DNA of 64,000 nt from JAHRAW01 sp963693025 (GTDB lineage Bacteria > Pseudomonadota > Gammaproteobacteria > Arenicellales > Poriferihabitantaceae): positions 1,240,001 to 1,304,000 of the forward strand of contig OY843749.1 of NCBI GenBank assembly GCA_963693025.1. Direction: 5' to 3'. The translations under genes and the position numbers were made by a program. Each line of letters starts with the position of its first letter. The stretch's first letter is position 1. Below, in pieces: positions 52,090 through 60,012 of this stretch. The notes under the pieces are model-generated. The model worked only from the letters and a program-made list of their open reading frames with translations. It had not been told where the DNA came from and ran no database searches.

Positions 52090-54127
52090 GCGGCAATTGA
52101 AACGACTGCTTGGCGGTGTTGACGCGCCGCCGCCGGATGAACGCGCGCGCGAAGACGCCATCGCAAGCGCGACCGCCGAGTTTGAGCGCGCGCAACCCAG
52201 GCAAACAAAAAAGCCGCAAGGATTTCGCCCGCCCGGTCGTCTTACGGATAGTTTCAACAAAATTATCCGGAGACGAATGATGAACAAGCAAATAGCGATT
52301 GGCGGTTTGGGCTGGGCGTTCGCGGTGGTGTTGGCGGTCGGCTTGACGGTTGCGCTGAGTGTGCGGCAGATGGACACCGGGGAGTTTTTACCGCTCGCCG
52401 AGTCCGGATTGCCGTCGGCGCAAGTTGCCCCCTCCCCGGCGCTCGACGCGCCTGAGCCGCCGGCGCCAATTCAGCCGGCTGCGTCGCATAGCGTTGCGCC
52501 CGATATTGAGTTGGAGTTGTTCGTCGCGCCGGCGTCCTCCGACCGCGCCGCGTCCGGAGTACTAAGTCGCACGATGCCGTCCCTCGCAGTGTCGACGATG
52601 AGCGAGCCATCGGCAGTCCCCGAACGCGAATACCGCAACCGCTTCCAACACAGCGAACAAAACCCGGTGCGCGTAACGCGAAACCACCCGGTCTCCACAT
52701 TCTCGGTGGATGTGGACACCGCCTCGTATGCGTATGTTCGCAGCGAACTCAACCACGGCATCCTGCCGGCGAAGGATGCGGTGCGCGTGGAGGAAATGAT
52801 TAACTACTTCAACTACGAATACCCGGCGCCGGACGACCGCGCGCAGCCGTTTCATCCGGCGGTGTGGGTGCATCCGGCGCCGTGGAATGACGCCAACAAA
52901 CTGCTGCACATCGGCATCCGCGGCTACGACCTCACCCCACGAGAAACGCCCGCCGCCAACCTCGTGTTCTTGCTGGATGTGTCCGGCTCGATGGATGAAC
53001 CGAACAAACTGCCGCTGGTGGTGAACTCGATGAAACTGCTACTGCAAAGCCTCAAGCCAACCGACAGCATCGCCATCGTGGTATACGCCGGCGCCGCCGG
53101 CACGGTGCTCGAGCCGACTCCGGTGCGCGAGCGCGGCAAAATTCTGCGCGCGCTGGACAACCTCGAAGCGGGCGGCTCAACCGCCGGCGCCGAAGGAATA
53201 CGCTTGGCGTATCAACTCGCCGAGTCGCGCTTTGACGCCAACGCCGTCAACCGCGTCATCCTCGCCACCGACGGCGACTTCAATGTCGGCATGACCGGCA
53301 CCGAAGAACTCACCGGCTTCATCGAACGCAAACGCGCAAGCGGCGTCTTCCTGTCGGTGCTCGGCTTTGGCAGGGGCAACCTGAACGACCACCTGATGCA
53401 GCAACTAGCGCAGAACGGCAACGGCGTGGCGGCGTATATCGACACGCTCTTGGAGGCGCGCAAAGTCTTGGTGGAGGAAGCGTCATCGTCGCTCTTTCCC
53501 ATCGCCAAGGATGTCAAAATTCAGGTGGAGTTCAACCCCGAACGGGTCGCCGAATACCGCCTCATCGGCTACGAGACGCGCGCGCTTGAGCGCGAGGATT
53601 TTAACAACGACGCGGTTGACGCCGGCGACATCGGCGCGGGCCACAGCGTCACCGCGATTTATGAAATCACCCCGCCCGATGGCGATGCGCGCTTGATTGA
53701 TGACACCCGCTATCAGCAAAACAACCCCGCAACGCCGCACGCGGACGGCGAGTTTGCCGATGAATACGCCCTCCTCAAAATCCGCTACAAGTTGCCGGAT
53801 GAAGACACCTCGCGCTTGATGACCACCGCCATCACCACCGACAATGAGCCGCCGCTCATCGCCACCGCACTGGGCGTGCACTGCCCGCCCGGCGTAAGTC
53901 TGACCGCTTGGCATTGGCGTTGCCTCGACCGAGATGCCGACTGGGCGGCGGCGGTGGCGGGTTTCGCGCAGTTGCTCAAAGGCGGCAAATACACCGGCGA
54001 TTACAACTACGACGATGTCATTGAACTGGCAAGCCGCAACAAAGACACCGACCCCTTCGGCTACCGCGCGGAATTCATCCAATTGGTGCGGCTGGCAAAG
54101 TCGGCGGCGGCGATGGAGGGGCGGTAG
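52082..54127 (+). CDS. YfbK-type VWA protein with N-terminal anti-sigma-like domain and membrane anchor
   Basis: This is a protein of about 681 residues. Residues 1-50 (MDERQLKRLLGGVDAPPPDE...) resemble the short cytoplasmic heads of anti-sigma-like partners. One membrane helix lies near 75-95 (GWAFAVVLAVGLTVALSV). Then a proline/alanine-rich linker leads to the YfbK signature TFSVDVDTASYAYVRSELN and MINYFNYEYPAP. The VWA domain carries MIDAS LVFLLDVSGSMDEP, and the C-terminal domain is EYALLKIRYKLPDEDTSRL. Coupled to the sigma factor, it likely senses envelope state and holds the sigma factor. An internal ATGATG (52277) with its own promoter-like block could give a shorter form. Confidence 0.88.
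   Translation: MDERQLKRLLGGVDAPPPDERAREDAIASATAEFERAQPRQTKKPQGFRPPGRLTDSFNKIIRRRMMNKQIAIGGLGWAFAVVLAVGLTVALSVRQMDTGEFLPLAESGLPSAQVAPSPALDAPEPPAPIQPAASHSVAPDIELELFVAPASSDRAASGVLSRTMPSLAVSTMSEPSAVPEREYRNRFQHSEQNPVRVTRNHPVSTFSVDVDTASYAYVRSELNHGILPAKDAVRVEEMINYFNYEYPAPDDRAQPFHPAVWVHPAPWNDANKLLHIGIRGYDLTPRETPAANLVFLLDVSGSMDEPNKLPLVVNSMKLLLQSLKPTDSIAIVVYAGAAGTVLEPTPVRERGKILRALDNLEAGGSTAGAEGIRLAYQLAESRFDANAVNRVILATDGDFNVGMTGTEELTGFIERKRASGVFLSVLGFGRGNLNDHLMQQLAQNGNGVAAYIDTLLEARKVLVEEASSSLFPIAKDVKIQVEFNPERVAEYRLIGYETRALEREDFNNDAVDAGDIGAGHSVTAIYEITPPDGDARLIDDTRYQQNNPATPHADGEFADEYALLKIRYKLPDEDTSRLMTTAITTDNEPPLIATALGVHCPPGVSLTAWHWRCLDRDADWAAAVAGFAQLLKGGKYTGDYNYDDVIELASRNKDTDPFGYRAEFIQLVRLAKSAAAMEGR
52218..52244 (+). 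promoter_or_regulatory. Second copy of the ECF-type promoter block, inside the VWA gene
   Basis: AAGGATT-N10-GGTCGTCTTA has the same spacing as at 51513-51539, 32 bases before an internal in-frame ATGATG (52277) that has CCGGAGACGA as a ribosome site. If active, it would make a VWA protein lacking the anti-sigma-like head. Confidence 0.4.
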
Positions 54128-54148
54128 GGGTGATTGCTCGGTGGGCGC

Positions 54149-54176
54149 TTGACATCGGCGGGGGAAGCGTTATTAT
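54149..54176 (+). promoter_or_regulatory. Sigma-70 promoter for the structured leader and secreted-protein unit
   Basis: Perfect -35 TTGACA (54149-54154), 16-base spacer, -10 TATTAT (54171-54176). The expected start of transcription, 54182-54184, coincides with the first base of the self-complementary RNA at 54182. Confidence 0.75.
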
Positions 54177-54181
54177 CCCGC

Positions 54182-54316
54182 TTGTCGAGATTCATCAGAT
54201 AGGCGACCCGCCCGTCGGGTTACCTGTCAAATACAACAGCGGTTTTAACCGCCGGGCGCACGCCCTGCGGGGCGAATAGGCAGGAATTTCACTTCGTCTA
54301 TCTGTGATCTCGACAA
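54182..54316 (+). ncRNA. Structured leader RNA or small RNA, unrecognised class
   Basis: The ends pair over 10 bp (TTGTCGAGAT 54182-54191 with ATCTCGACAA 54307-54316), then after a small internal loop over 7 more (CAGATAG 54196-54202 with CTATCTG 54298-54304). Inside are a hairpin ACCCG/CGGGT (206-210, 216-220 of 54000), and a stem CCTGTC/GGCAGG (54223-54228, 54279-54284). The latter encloses hairpins GCGGTT/AACCGC (54239-54252) and CGCCC/GGGCG (54261-54274). It starts at the predicted transcription start and ends 59 bases before the next start codon. It does not match any riboswitch core I know; it could be a cis-acting leader or a separate RNA. Confidence 0.6.
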
Positions 54317-54375
54317 CGGCCCGACGCCTTTGTGTTGGGATTTGCGAGTTAATCACTTTCTTGGAGGGTGAAAAA

Positions 54376-54783
54376 ATGACGAATATTAGCAAACGCGACT
54401 TACTCAAAACCCTGCCCGCCGTCGTGCCGGCAACCTTGTTGGGTGGCGTGTCGCTGCCTGCTTTGGCGAATCAGCACGGATCAATTACCATAAATGTTCT
54501 CGGGGATGGCGCTGCCTTTTATTTGGACTGCCCGGCTGATTCTGTCTCCCATGCATCTTCCTCAGAAGAAATTACGAACCCTACTGTTGAAAGAATATGC
54601 AGGTCTCTTTTTGGAGATAGTGATGTGACCTCGGAAAAACGAGAACTATGTGAGAAGGGTTTGGAATTTGTCAGACAAAACCCCGATCTGGTTGTTGAAG
54701 TCATTTCGTATGCCGTGGCCGGCGGAACAGTGTATAAGGCCTTGAAGTTGGGAGCGCGAGTGCTTTTTTCTCTTTTCAGATAA
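54376..54783 (+). CDS. Small exported protein, unknown function
   Basis: This 135-residue protein starts at ATG 54376 after TTGGAGGGTG. The N-terminus NISKRDLLKTLPAVVPATLL and following hydrophobic stretch ending LPALAN is a Tat-like (KR) signal, similar to that of the sugar-binding proteins in the window. The mature protein has ITINVLGDGAAFYLDCPADS, two further cysteines (ERICRSLFGD, KRELCEKGLEF) and a C-terminal hydrophobic helix (VEVISYAVAGGTVYKALKLG). I recognise no family. It is AT-rich relative to its surroundings and is followed by a strong terminator. Confidence 0.7.
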   Translation: MTNISKRDLLKTLPAVVPATLLGGVSLPALANQHGSITINVLGDGAAFYLDCPADSVSHASSSEEITNPTVERICRSLFGDSDVTSEKRELCEKGLEFVRQNPDLVVEVISYAVAGGTVYKALKLGARVLFSLFR

Positions 54784-54789
54784 ACCCAT

Positions 54790-54819
54790 CCGGCGGGGAG
54801 CAATCCCCGCCGGTTTTTT
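54790..54819 (+). terminator. Rho-independent terminator
   Basis: Perfect 9-bp stem CCGGCGGGG / CCCCGCCGG with loop AGCAAT followed by six T residues. It lies between two co-directional genes, 10 bases before the next start codon, so the downstream gene depends on read-through. Confidence 0.95.
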
Positions 54820-54829
54820 ACGGAGGCAA

Positions 54830-55765
54830 ATGATGAAAACCAACAACATCAAGCGGTGGATTTTCCAAACGCTTTCTTTGTGTATTTTGTTAAGTTTTAG
54901 TTTTTCTGGCATGGCTAGAATACATTGTGAGGATGAAAATGATGTAGATAGAAAGCGGCAAGAAGAACCCAATCACCATCTTCTTTTAACCATGAAAGCC
55001 AACTGTTTGCTATTAAGGGGTAAGAAAGACGAAGCCTTTAGGTATTTAATAAAAGGAAAAGATCAAAAAGGGGTTTACCCCGCTTATTTGGCTGCCAGAT
55101 ATATAGAATCTGACGGGACTTTTCAAGTGATTGACGATCCGGTGAGACGCAGTGAAATTCTCGACGTGGCCATTGCCTCTTATAAAGAGGTCGCCGATCT
55201 TATGGCATCCATCCCGGACTATCCTGACGCTGATACAACCGATGGTAGTACGGTTCTGTATGCACTGATAGAAAAGGATTATCTGTTTTTAGTGCGTCCT
55301 TTTTACAGGATAGCACGTTTGTATTTTGATAGATATTGGCTTCAAGTTGCAGACCATTTGGGTCAGATGGAACGTTCTATGCCGGGTTATGAAGAAGGTA
55401 TGGGGAAGGGCGGTGGTCTCGTATTTCCTGCGGTTCGGCATTTTCAAGGTCCCACTTATAGTTTAAATATACTGGATGAGGTCGCCACTCATTGTAGTAA
55501 CATCGAAATAACTTGGGTTTGGAAAAATACGCTCCAAGCACGTGAGGCGATGAGAGAAAATTGCAATCTTTATAAAAATTTCGCAACGGAAATTAGAGAC
55601 TTAGAAAACGAACGAGCCAACAACGCGCAAAACTGTGAAAATTTTCTCAAACTGGAAGGAGAATTTTGTGAAAATTACTGGAATGCCATATTCGAAATCC
55701 AAAAGAAAAGAAAGGTTATTATTGAGCATGTAAGCAACTCGCCCACTCAACCTTTTGTTATGTAG
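54830..55765 (+). CDS. Exported helical protein, unknown function
   Basis: This 311-residue protein has a start at ATG 54830 or 54833 after CGGAGGCAA. It has a signal peptide (WIFQTLSLCILLSFSFSGMA), and then a mostly helical mature part with a Sel1/TPR-like feel (HHLLLTMKANCLLLRGKKDE, AFRYLIKGKDQKGVYPAYLA). It has several cysteines toward the end (HCSNIE, ENCNLY, NCENFL, FCENYW) and a C-terminal coiled coil. No known domain is recognised. Strongly AT-rich, it forms with the preceding small gene an apparent acquired pair inserted between yejA and yejB. Expression depends on read-through of the terminator in front of it. Confidence 0.7.
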   Translation: MMKTNNIKRWIFQTLSLCILLSFSFSGMARIHCEDENDVDRKRQEEPNHHLLLTMKANCLLLRGKKDEAFRYLIKGKDQKGVYPAYLAARYIESDGTFQVIDDPVRRSEILDVAIASYKEVADLMASIPDYPDADTTDGSTVLYALIEKDYLFLVRPFYRIARLYFDRYWLQVADHLGQMERSMPGYEEGMGKGGGLVFPAVRHFQGPTYSLNILDEVATHCSNIEITWVWKNTLQAREAMRENCNLYKNFATEIRDLENERANNAQNCENFLKLEGEFCENYWNAIFEIQKKRKVIIEHVSNSPTQPFVM

Positions 55766-55980
55766 TTTTGGTTCAAAACCAACCACCGGGTGCGAACGCC
55801 CTGCCAGAGTTTTTGTTCGCGAGCGGGAGTAAGCCGCAATCCAGCCGTCCAGGGATGGCAAGCCGGAACACGGCTACAGAGTAATGCCGACTTGCTGTCC
55901 GCGCGTATGTTGTCATGGATTCCCGCTCAAAAGACTGCGGGAATGGCGGCTTACTCGCCGCCTGCTTCGCTTGCTTTGTT
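55766..55980. other. Intergenic region with hairpin repeat copy B
   Basis: No gene is seen. It holds the shared catggattccc...gaatggcgg block (55914-55949) with its hairpin, then a stretch leading into the truncated repeat copy 6. Confidence 0.5.
55919..55944. repeat. Short hairpin repeat, copy B
   Basis: ATTCCCGC-tcaaaagact-GCGGGAAT has the same ten-base loop as copy A (29642-29667) with one stem pair swapped (G-C to C-G) on both arms. It lies beside truncated 200-bp repeat copy 6, just as copy A lies beside copy 1. Confidence 0.7.
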
Positions 55981-56088
55981 CAAGTCCGTGCCAACCTTAG
56001 GGAGATTCCCGAGGTCGTAAGTGTCCGGTAAGCCGCCGCTTAAAAGAAAAAGCGCGGCGGCAACGGACACTAACGCTCGAGAATGACG
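55981..56088 (-). repeat. 200-bp intergenic repeat, copy 6 (truncated)
   Basis: It is in inverted orientation to copies 1-5. It retains the left terminus (CGCTCGAGAATGACG on the plus strand, 56074-56088), stem 1 and one side of the 16-bp stem, but the other half of the element is missing. Confidence 0.85.
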
Positions 56089-56223
56089 GGTAGTTGGGAA
56101 TTCCCGCGTAACCCCTTCCCCCCTTCCCCCGCCACGGCATAGCCGCCCCCCGCAAACCCCGTTACAATACCTCGCCCCACCACCACACCGGCATTAACCG
56201 ATGCCACCGCCCACGCACTAACC

Positions 56224-57321
56224 ATGCTCGCCTACATCATCCGCCGCCTGCTACTGGTGATTCCGACTCTGTTCGGGATTATGGTGATTAACTTCGCCAT
56301 CATTCAGTTTGCGCCCGGCGGACCGGTGGAGCAGGCTATTGCGGAGTGGCAGGGGCAGGGGGTGGATGCGACGCGGCGGTTTTCGGGGACGGGGTCGGAT
56401 GTGCAGGGGGGCGGGGCGAGCGGGGGGGATGGGGTGAGCAAGTATCGGGGGGCGCAGGGGTTGCGGCCCGAGATTATCGCGCAGATTGAAAAGCAGTATG
56501 GTTTTGACAAGCCGGCGCACGAGCGGTTTTTTCAGATGATGTGGGGCTATGCGCGCTTTGATTTTGGCGAGAGTTATTTTCAAAACCGGCGCGTGGTGGA
56601 TTTGGTCGTGGATAAAATGCCGGTGTCGATTTCGCTGGGGTTGTGGACGACGCTGCTCGTTTATCTCGTGTCCATTCCGCTCGGCATTCGCAAGGCGGTG
56701 CACGACGATTCGCGCTTTGACGCCTGGACGAGCGGCGCGATTGTCGCCGGTTATGCCATCCCGAGTTTCCTGTTTGCGGTGCTGTTGATTGTGCTGTTCT
56801 CCGGCGGGCGGTATTTTGACATCTTTCCGTTGCGCGGGCTGACTTCGGACGGCTGGGAGATGATGCCGTGGTGGCGGCAGATTTTGGATTACTTCTGGCA
56901 TATCACCTTGCCGGTGTTGTCGATGGTGATTGGCGGGTTTGCGGGCTTGACGATGCTGACCAAGAACTCGTTCTTAGACCAAATCAAGTTGCAGTATGTG
57001 CAGACCGCGCGCGCCAAAGGGCTGCCGGAAAAACGCGTGTTATACGGGCATGTATTCCGCAACGCGATGCTCATCGTGATTGCCGGTTTCCCGGCGATGT
57101 TCATCGGCATTCTGTTCACCGGCGCGCTGCTCATCGAAGTCATCTTCTCGCTCGACGGCCTCGGCTTGCTCGGCTACGAAGCCGCGATTAACCGCGACTA
57201 CCCGGTGATGTTCGCCATCCTCTACATCTTCACGCTGATTGGAATGTTGATGCAAATCGTGCGCGATGTGATGTATACGATTATCGACCCGCGCATCGAT
57301 TTTGAACAACGGCAAGCGTGA
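56224..57321 (+). CDS. yejB: Oligopeptide ABC transporter permease, YejB-like
   Basis: This 365-residue inner-membrane permease has first helix LLLVIPTLFGIMVINFAIIQ and PGGPVEQAI, and then a family-specific periplasmic insertion enriched in Gly (about residues 52-82). Five further helices follow, with the cytoplasmic loop YVQTARAKGLPEKRVLYGHV. This matches YejB. It ends in an overlap with the next gene (4 bases). With YejE it forms the channel for microcin-C-like or other oligopeptides bound by a YejA-type protein. Confidence 0.92.
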   Translation: MLAYIIRRLLLVIPTLFGIMVINFAIIQFAPGGPVEQAIAEWQGQGVDATRRFSGTGSDVQGGGASGGDGVSKYRGAQGLRPEIIAQIEKQYGFDKPAHERFFQMMWGYARFDFGESYFQNRRVVDLVVDKMPVSISLGLWTTLLVYLVSIPLGIRKAVHDDSRFDAWTSGAIVAGYAIPSFLFAVLLIVLFSGGRYFDIFPLRGLTSDGWEMMPWWRQILDYFWHITLPVLSMVIGGFAGLTMLTKNSFLDQIKLQYVQTARAKGLPEKRVLYGHVFRNAMLIVIAGFPAMFIGILFTGALLIEVIFSLDGLGLLGYEAAINRDYPVMFAILYIFTLIGMLMQIVRDVMYTIIDPRIDFEQRQA

Positions 57322-58385
57322 TGGAAGCCACCGCCACCGCCACCGCCACCGTGTTCGGTGTAAAACTCTCGCCGCTGGACATACGCCGCTGGCGGAACTT
57401 CCGCGCCAACAGCCGCGGCTACTGGTCGCTGTGGATTTTCCTCGCGCTGTTCGCGGTCACGCTGTTTGCGGAAATCGTCGCCAACGACAAGCCGGTGCTG
57501 GTGCGCTACGACGGCGCCTTATACGCCCCGGTTTTCTTTCACTACGACGAGACCGAATTCGGCGGCGAGTTTGAACTGGAAGCGGACTACCGCGAGCCCT
57601 ACATCCGCGATTTAATCAACGCCAAAGGCTGGATTATCTGGCCGCTGATTCCGTATGCCTACGACACCATCGACTACGAGTTGGATGTGCCCGCGCCCGC
57701 GCCGCCGTCAACGCGCCACTGGCTCGGCACCGACGACCAGGCGCGCGATGTGTTGGCGCGCGTGATTTACGGCTTTCGCATCTCCGTCCTGTTCGGGCTC
57801 GCGTTGACGCTGCTGAGTTCGGTCATCGGCATCGCCGCGGGCGCGGTGCAGGGCTATTTCGGCGGGCTCACCGACTTGCTGATGCAACGCTTCATCGAAA
57901 TCTGGGAAGGGCTGCCGGTGTTGTATCTGCTCATCATCATGGCAACGGTCATCCAACCCGGCTTCACCAGTTTGCTGGTGCTGATGCTGCTGTTCTCATG
58001 GACCGGTTTGGTGGCGGTGGTGCGCGCCGAGTTTTTACGCGCGCGCAATTTTGAATACATCCGCGCGGCGCGCGCGCTCGGCGTGTCCGACATCAAAATC
58101 ATGTACCGCCATATCCTGCCGAACGCGATGGTCGCCACGCTGACCTTCATGCCGTTCATCTTAAGCGGCTCGGTCACCACGCTGACCGGTTTGGACTTTC
58201 TCGGCTTCGGCTTGCCGGTCGGCTCGCCCTCGCTCGGCGAGATGTTGAACCAGGGCAAGAACAACCTGCAAGCGCCGTGGCTCGGGCTGACCGGCTTCGT
58301 CGTCATCGGCTTGATGCTGTCGCTGCTGGTGTTCATCGGCGAAGCGGTGCGCGACGCCTTCGACCCGCGCAAGTTGTTCAAATGA
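57318..58385 (+). CDS. yejE: Oligopeptide ABC transporter permease, YejE-like
   Basis: This 355-residue permease has an N-terminal cytoplasmic head (a run of alternating Ala-Thr) and first helix YWSLWIFLALFAVTLFAEIV. A periplasmic domain with KGWIIWPLIPYAYDTIDYEL and STRHWLGTDDQARDVLARVIYG is diagnostic for YejE/OppC-type proteins. The coupling loop is FEYIRAARALGVSDIKIMYR. Start and stop each overlap neighbouring genes by 4 bases. Confidence 0.93.
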   Translation: MMEATATATATVFGVKLSPLDIRRWRNFRANSRGYWSLWIFLALFAVTLFAEIVANDKPVLVRYDGALYAPVFFHYDETEFGGEFELEADYREPYIRDLINAKGWIIWPLIPYAYDTIDYELDVPAPAPPSTRHWLGTDDQARDVLARVIYGFRISVLFGLALTLLSSVIGIAAGAVQGYFGGLTDLLMQRFIEIWEGLPVLYLLIIMATVIQPGFTSLLVLMLLFSWTGLVAVVRAEFLRARNFEYIRAARALGVSDIKIMYRHILPNAMVATLTFMPFILSGSVTTLTGLDFLGFGLPVGSPSLGEMLNQGKNNLQAPWLGLTGFVVIGLMLSLLVFIGEAVRDAFDPRKLFK

Positions 58386-60010
58386 AAGCGCTGCTGGAAG
58401 TCGCGGAGTTGTCGGTCAGTTTTCGCGCGCGCGAGCGCCGCCGCGAAATCGTCTCCAACGTGGTCGAGCGCGTGGAGTTTACCTTGCACGCCGGCGAGAC
58501 GCTGGCGCTGGTCGGCGAGTCCGGCTCCGGCAAGTCGTTGACCGCGCTCTCGGTGCTGCAACTGCTGCCGTATCCGCAGGCGTTTCATCCGTGCGGCTCG
58601 ATTCGCTTCCGCGACACCGAGTTGGTCGGCGCCGATGCGGCGACGCTGCAGCGCATCCGCGGCAACGACATTTCCATGATATTCCAAGAGCCGATGAGCG
58701 CGCTCAACCCGCTGCATACCATCGAGAAGCAAATCGGCGAATCGCTTGCGCTGCACCGCGGCGTCGGCGCCGGCGGCGCGGCGGCGCGCAACACCATTTG
58801 CGACTTGCTCAATCAAGTCGGCATCGAATCCCCCGAAACCCGGCTCGGCGCGTATCCGCATCAGTTGTCCGGCGGCCAGCGCCAGCGCGTGATGATCGCC
58901 ATGGCGCTCGCCAACCAACCGGACATTTTGCTCGCCGACGAGCCGACCACCGCGCTCGACGTGACCGTGCAAGCGCGCATATTAGACCTGTTGAAAGAAT
59001 TACAGCGCACCGAAAACCTCGGCTTGCTGCTGATTACGCACGACCTCAACATGGTGCGCAAAGTCGCCGAGCGGGTGCTGGTGATGCAAGATGGCAAGGT
59101 GGTTGAGCGCGGCACGATGTCGCGGATTTTCACCGCGCCCGCGCAGCCGTATACGAAAAAACTGCTCGCCGCCGAGCCGCCGCCGCGGGAGTTGCCCGCC
59201 GGCGGCGGGGAGGTGCTGGCGGTGAAAGACCTGCGGGTGCGCTTTCCGATTCGCCGCGGCTTGCTCAAGCGCACCGTTGGCCACACCACGGCGGTCAACC
59301 GCGCGTCGTTGACGCTGCGCTCGGGGCACAGCCTCGGGGTGGTCGGCGAGTCCGGCTCCGGCAAAACCACGCTCGCGCTGGCGGTGCTGCGGCTGTTGAA
59401 ATCATCCGGGCATATCGCGTTTGACGGCCACCCCATCGTCGCGCCGTCGCGCCGCGCGATGAAAGACCTGCGCCGGCAGATGCAAATCGTGTTTCAAGAC
59501 CCGTTCGGCTCGTTGTCGCCGCGCATGTCGGTCGGCGAAATCGTCAGCGAAGGGCTCGACGCGCACGGCCTCATCACCGACCCCGCCGAGCGCGACCGCC
59601 GGGTGGTGGACATTCTCGGCGAAGTGGAAATCGACCCGGCGGTGCGCTTTCGCTATCCGCACGAGTTCTCCGGCGGGCAACGCCAGCGCATCGCCATCGC
59701 CCGCGCGCTCATACTGGAGCCGAAAATTTTGTTCCTCGACGAGCCCACCTCGGCGCTCGACCGCACCGTGCAAGTGCAGGTACTCAAGTTGCTCAACCGC
59801 ATCCAACGCCAGCACGGCCTCGCCTACGTATTCATCTCGCACGACCTCAGCGTGGTCAAGGCAATCGCCGACGATTTGCTGGTGATGCGCGGCGGCGACG
59901 TGGTCGAACAAGGCGACGCCCGCTCCATTTTCACCGACCCGCAACACCCCTACACCCGCGAATTGCTGCGCGCGGCTTTTGCGCTTGAGCGCGACCCGCA
60001 GGCGGTGTAG
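58382..60010 (+). CDS. yejF: Oligopeptide ABC transporter, duplicated ATP-binding protein, YejF-like
   Basis: This ATPase of about 542 residues contains two nucleotide-binding domains in one chain, as in YejF. First: GESGSGKS, LSGGQRQRVMIAMAL, LLADEPTTALD. Second: GESGSGKT, FSGGQRQRIAIARAL, LFLDEPTSALD. The ATG at 58382 overlaps the yejE stop. All catalytic residues look intact in both halves. It drives import through YejBE. Confidence 0.94.
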   Translation: MKALLEVAELSVSFRARERRREIVSNVVERVEFTLHAGETLALVGESGSGKSLTALSVLQLLPYPQAFHPCGSIRFRDTELVGADAATLQRIRGNDISMIFQEPMSALNPLHTIEKQIGESLALHRGVGAGGAAARNTICDLLNQVGIESPETRLGAYPHQLSGGQRQRVMIAMALANQPDILLADEPTTALDVTVQARILDLLKELQRTENLGLLLITHDLNMVRKVAERVLVMQDGKVVERGTMSRIFTAPAQPYTKKLLAAEPPPRELPAGGGEVLAVKDLRVRFPIRRGLLKRTVGHTTAVNRASLTLRSGHSLGVVGESGSGKTTLALAVLRLLKSSGHIAFDGHPIVAPSRRAMKDLRRQMQIVFQDPFGSLSPRMSVGEIVSEGLDAHGLITDPAERDRRVVDILGEVEIDPAVRFRYPHEFSGGQRQRIAIARALILEPKILFLDEPTSALDRTVQVQVLKLLNRIQRQHGLAYVFISHDLSVVKAIADDLLVMRGGDVVEQGDARSIFTDPQHPYTRELLRAAFALERDPQAV

Positions 60011-60012
60011 CG

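Noticed and set aside
55601..55861. Minus-strand frame overlapping the end of the exported protein gene
   Set aside because: It overlaps a better supported gene and has no recognisable features.
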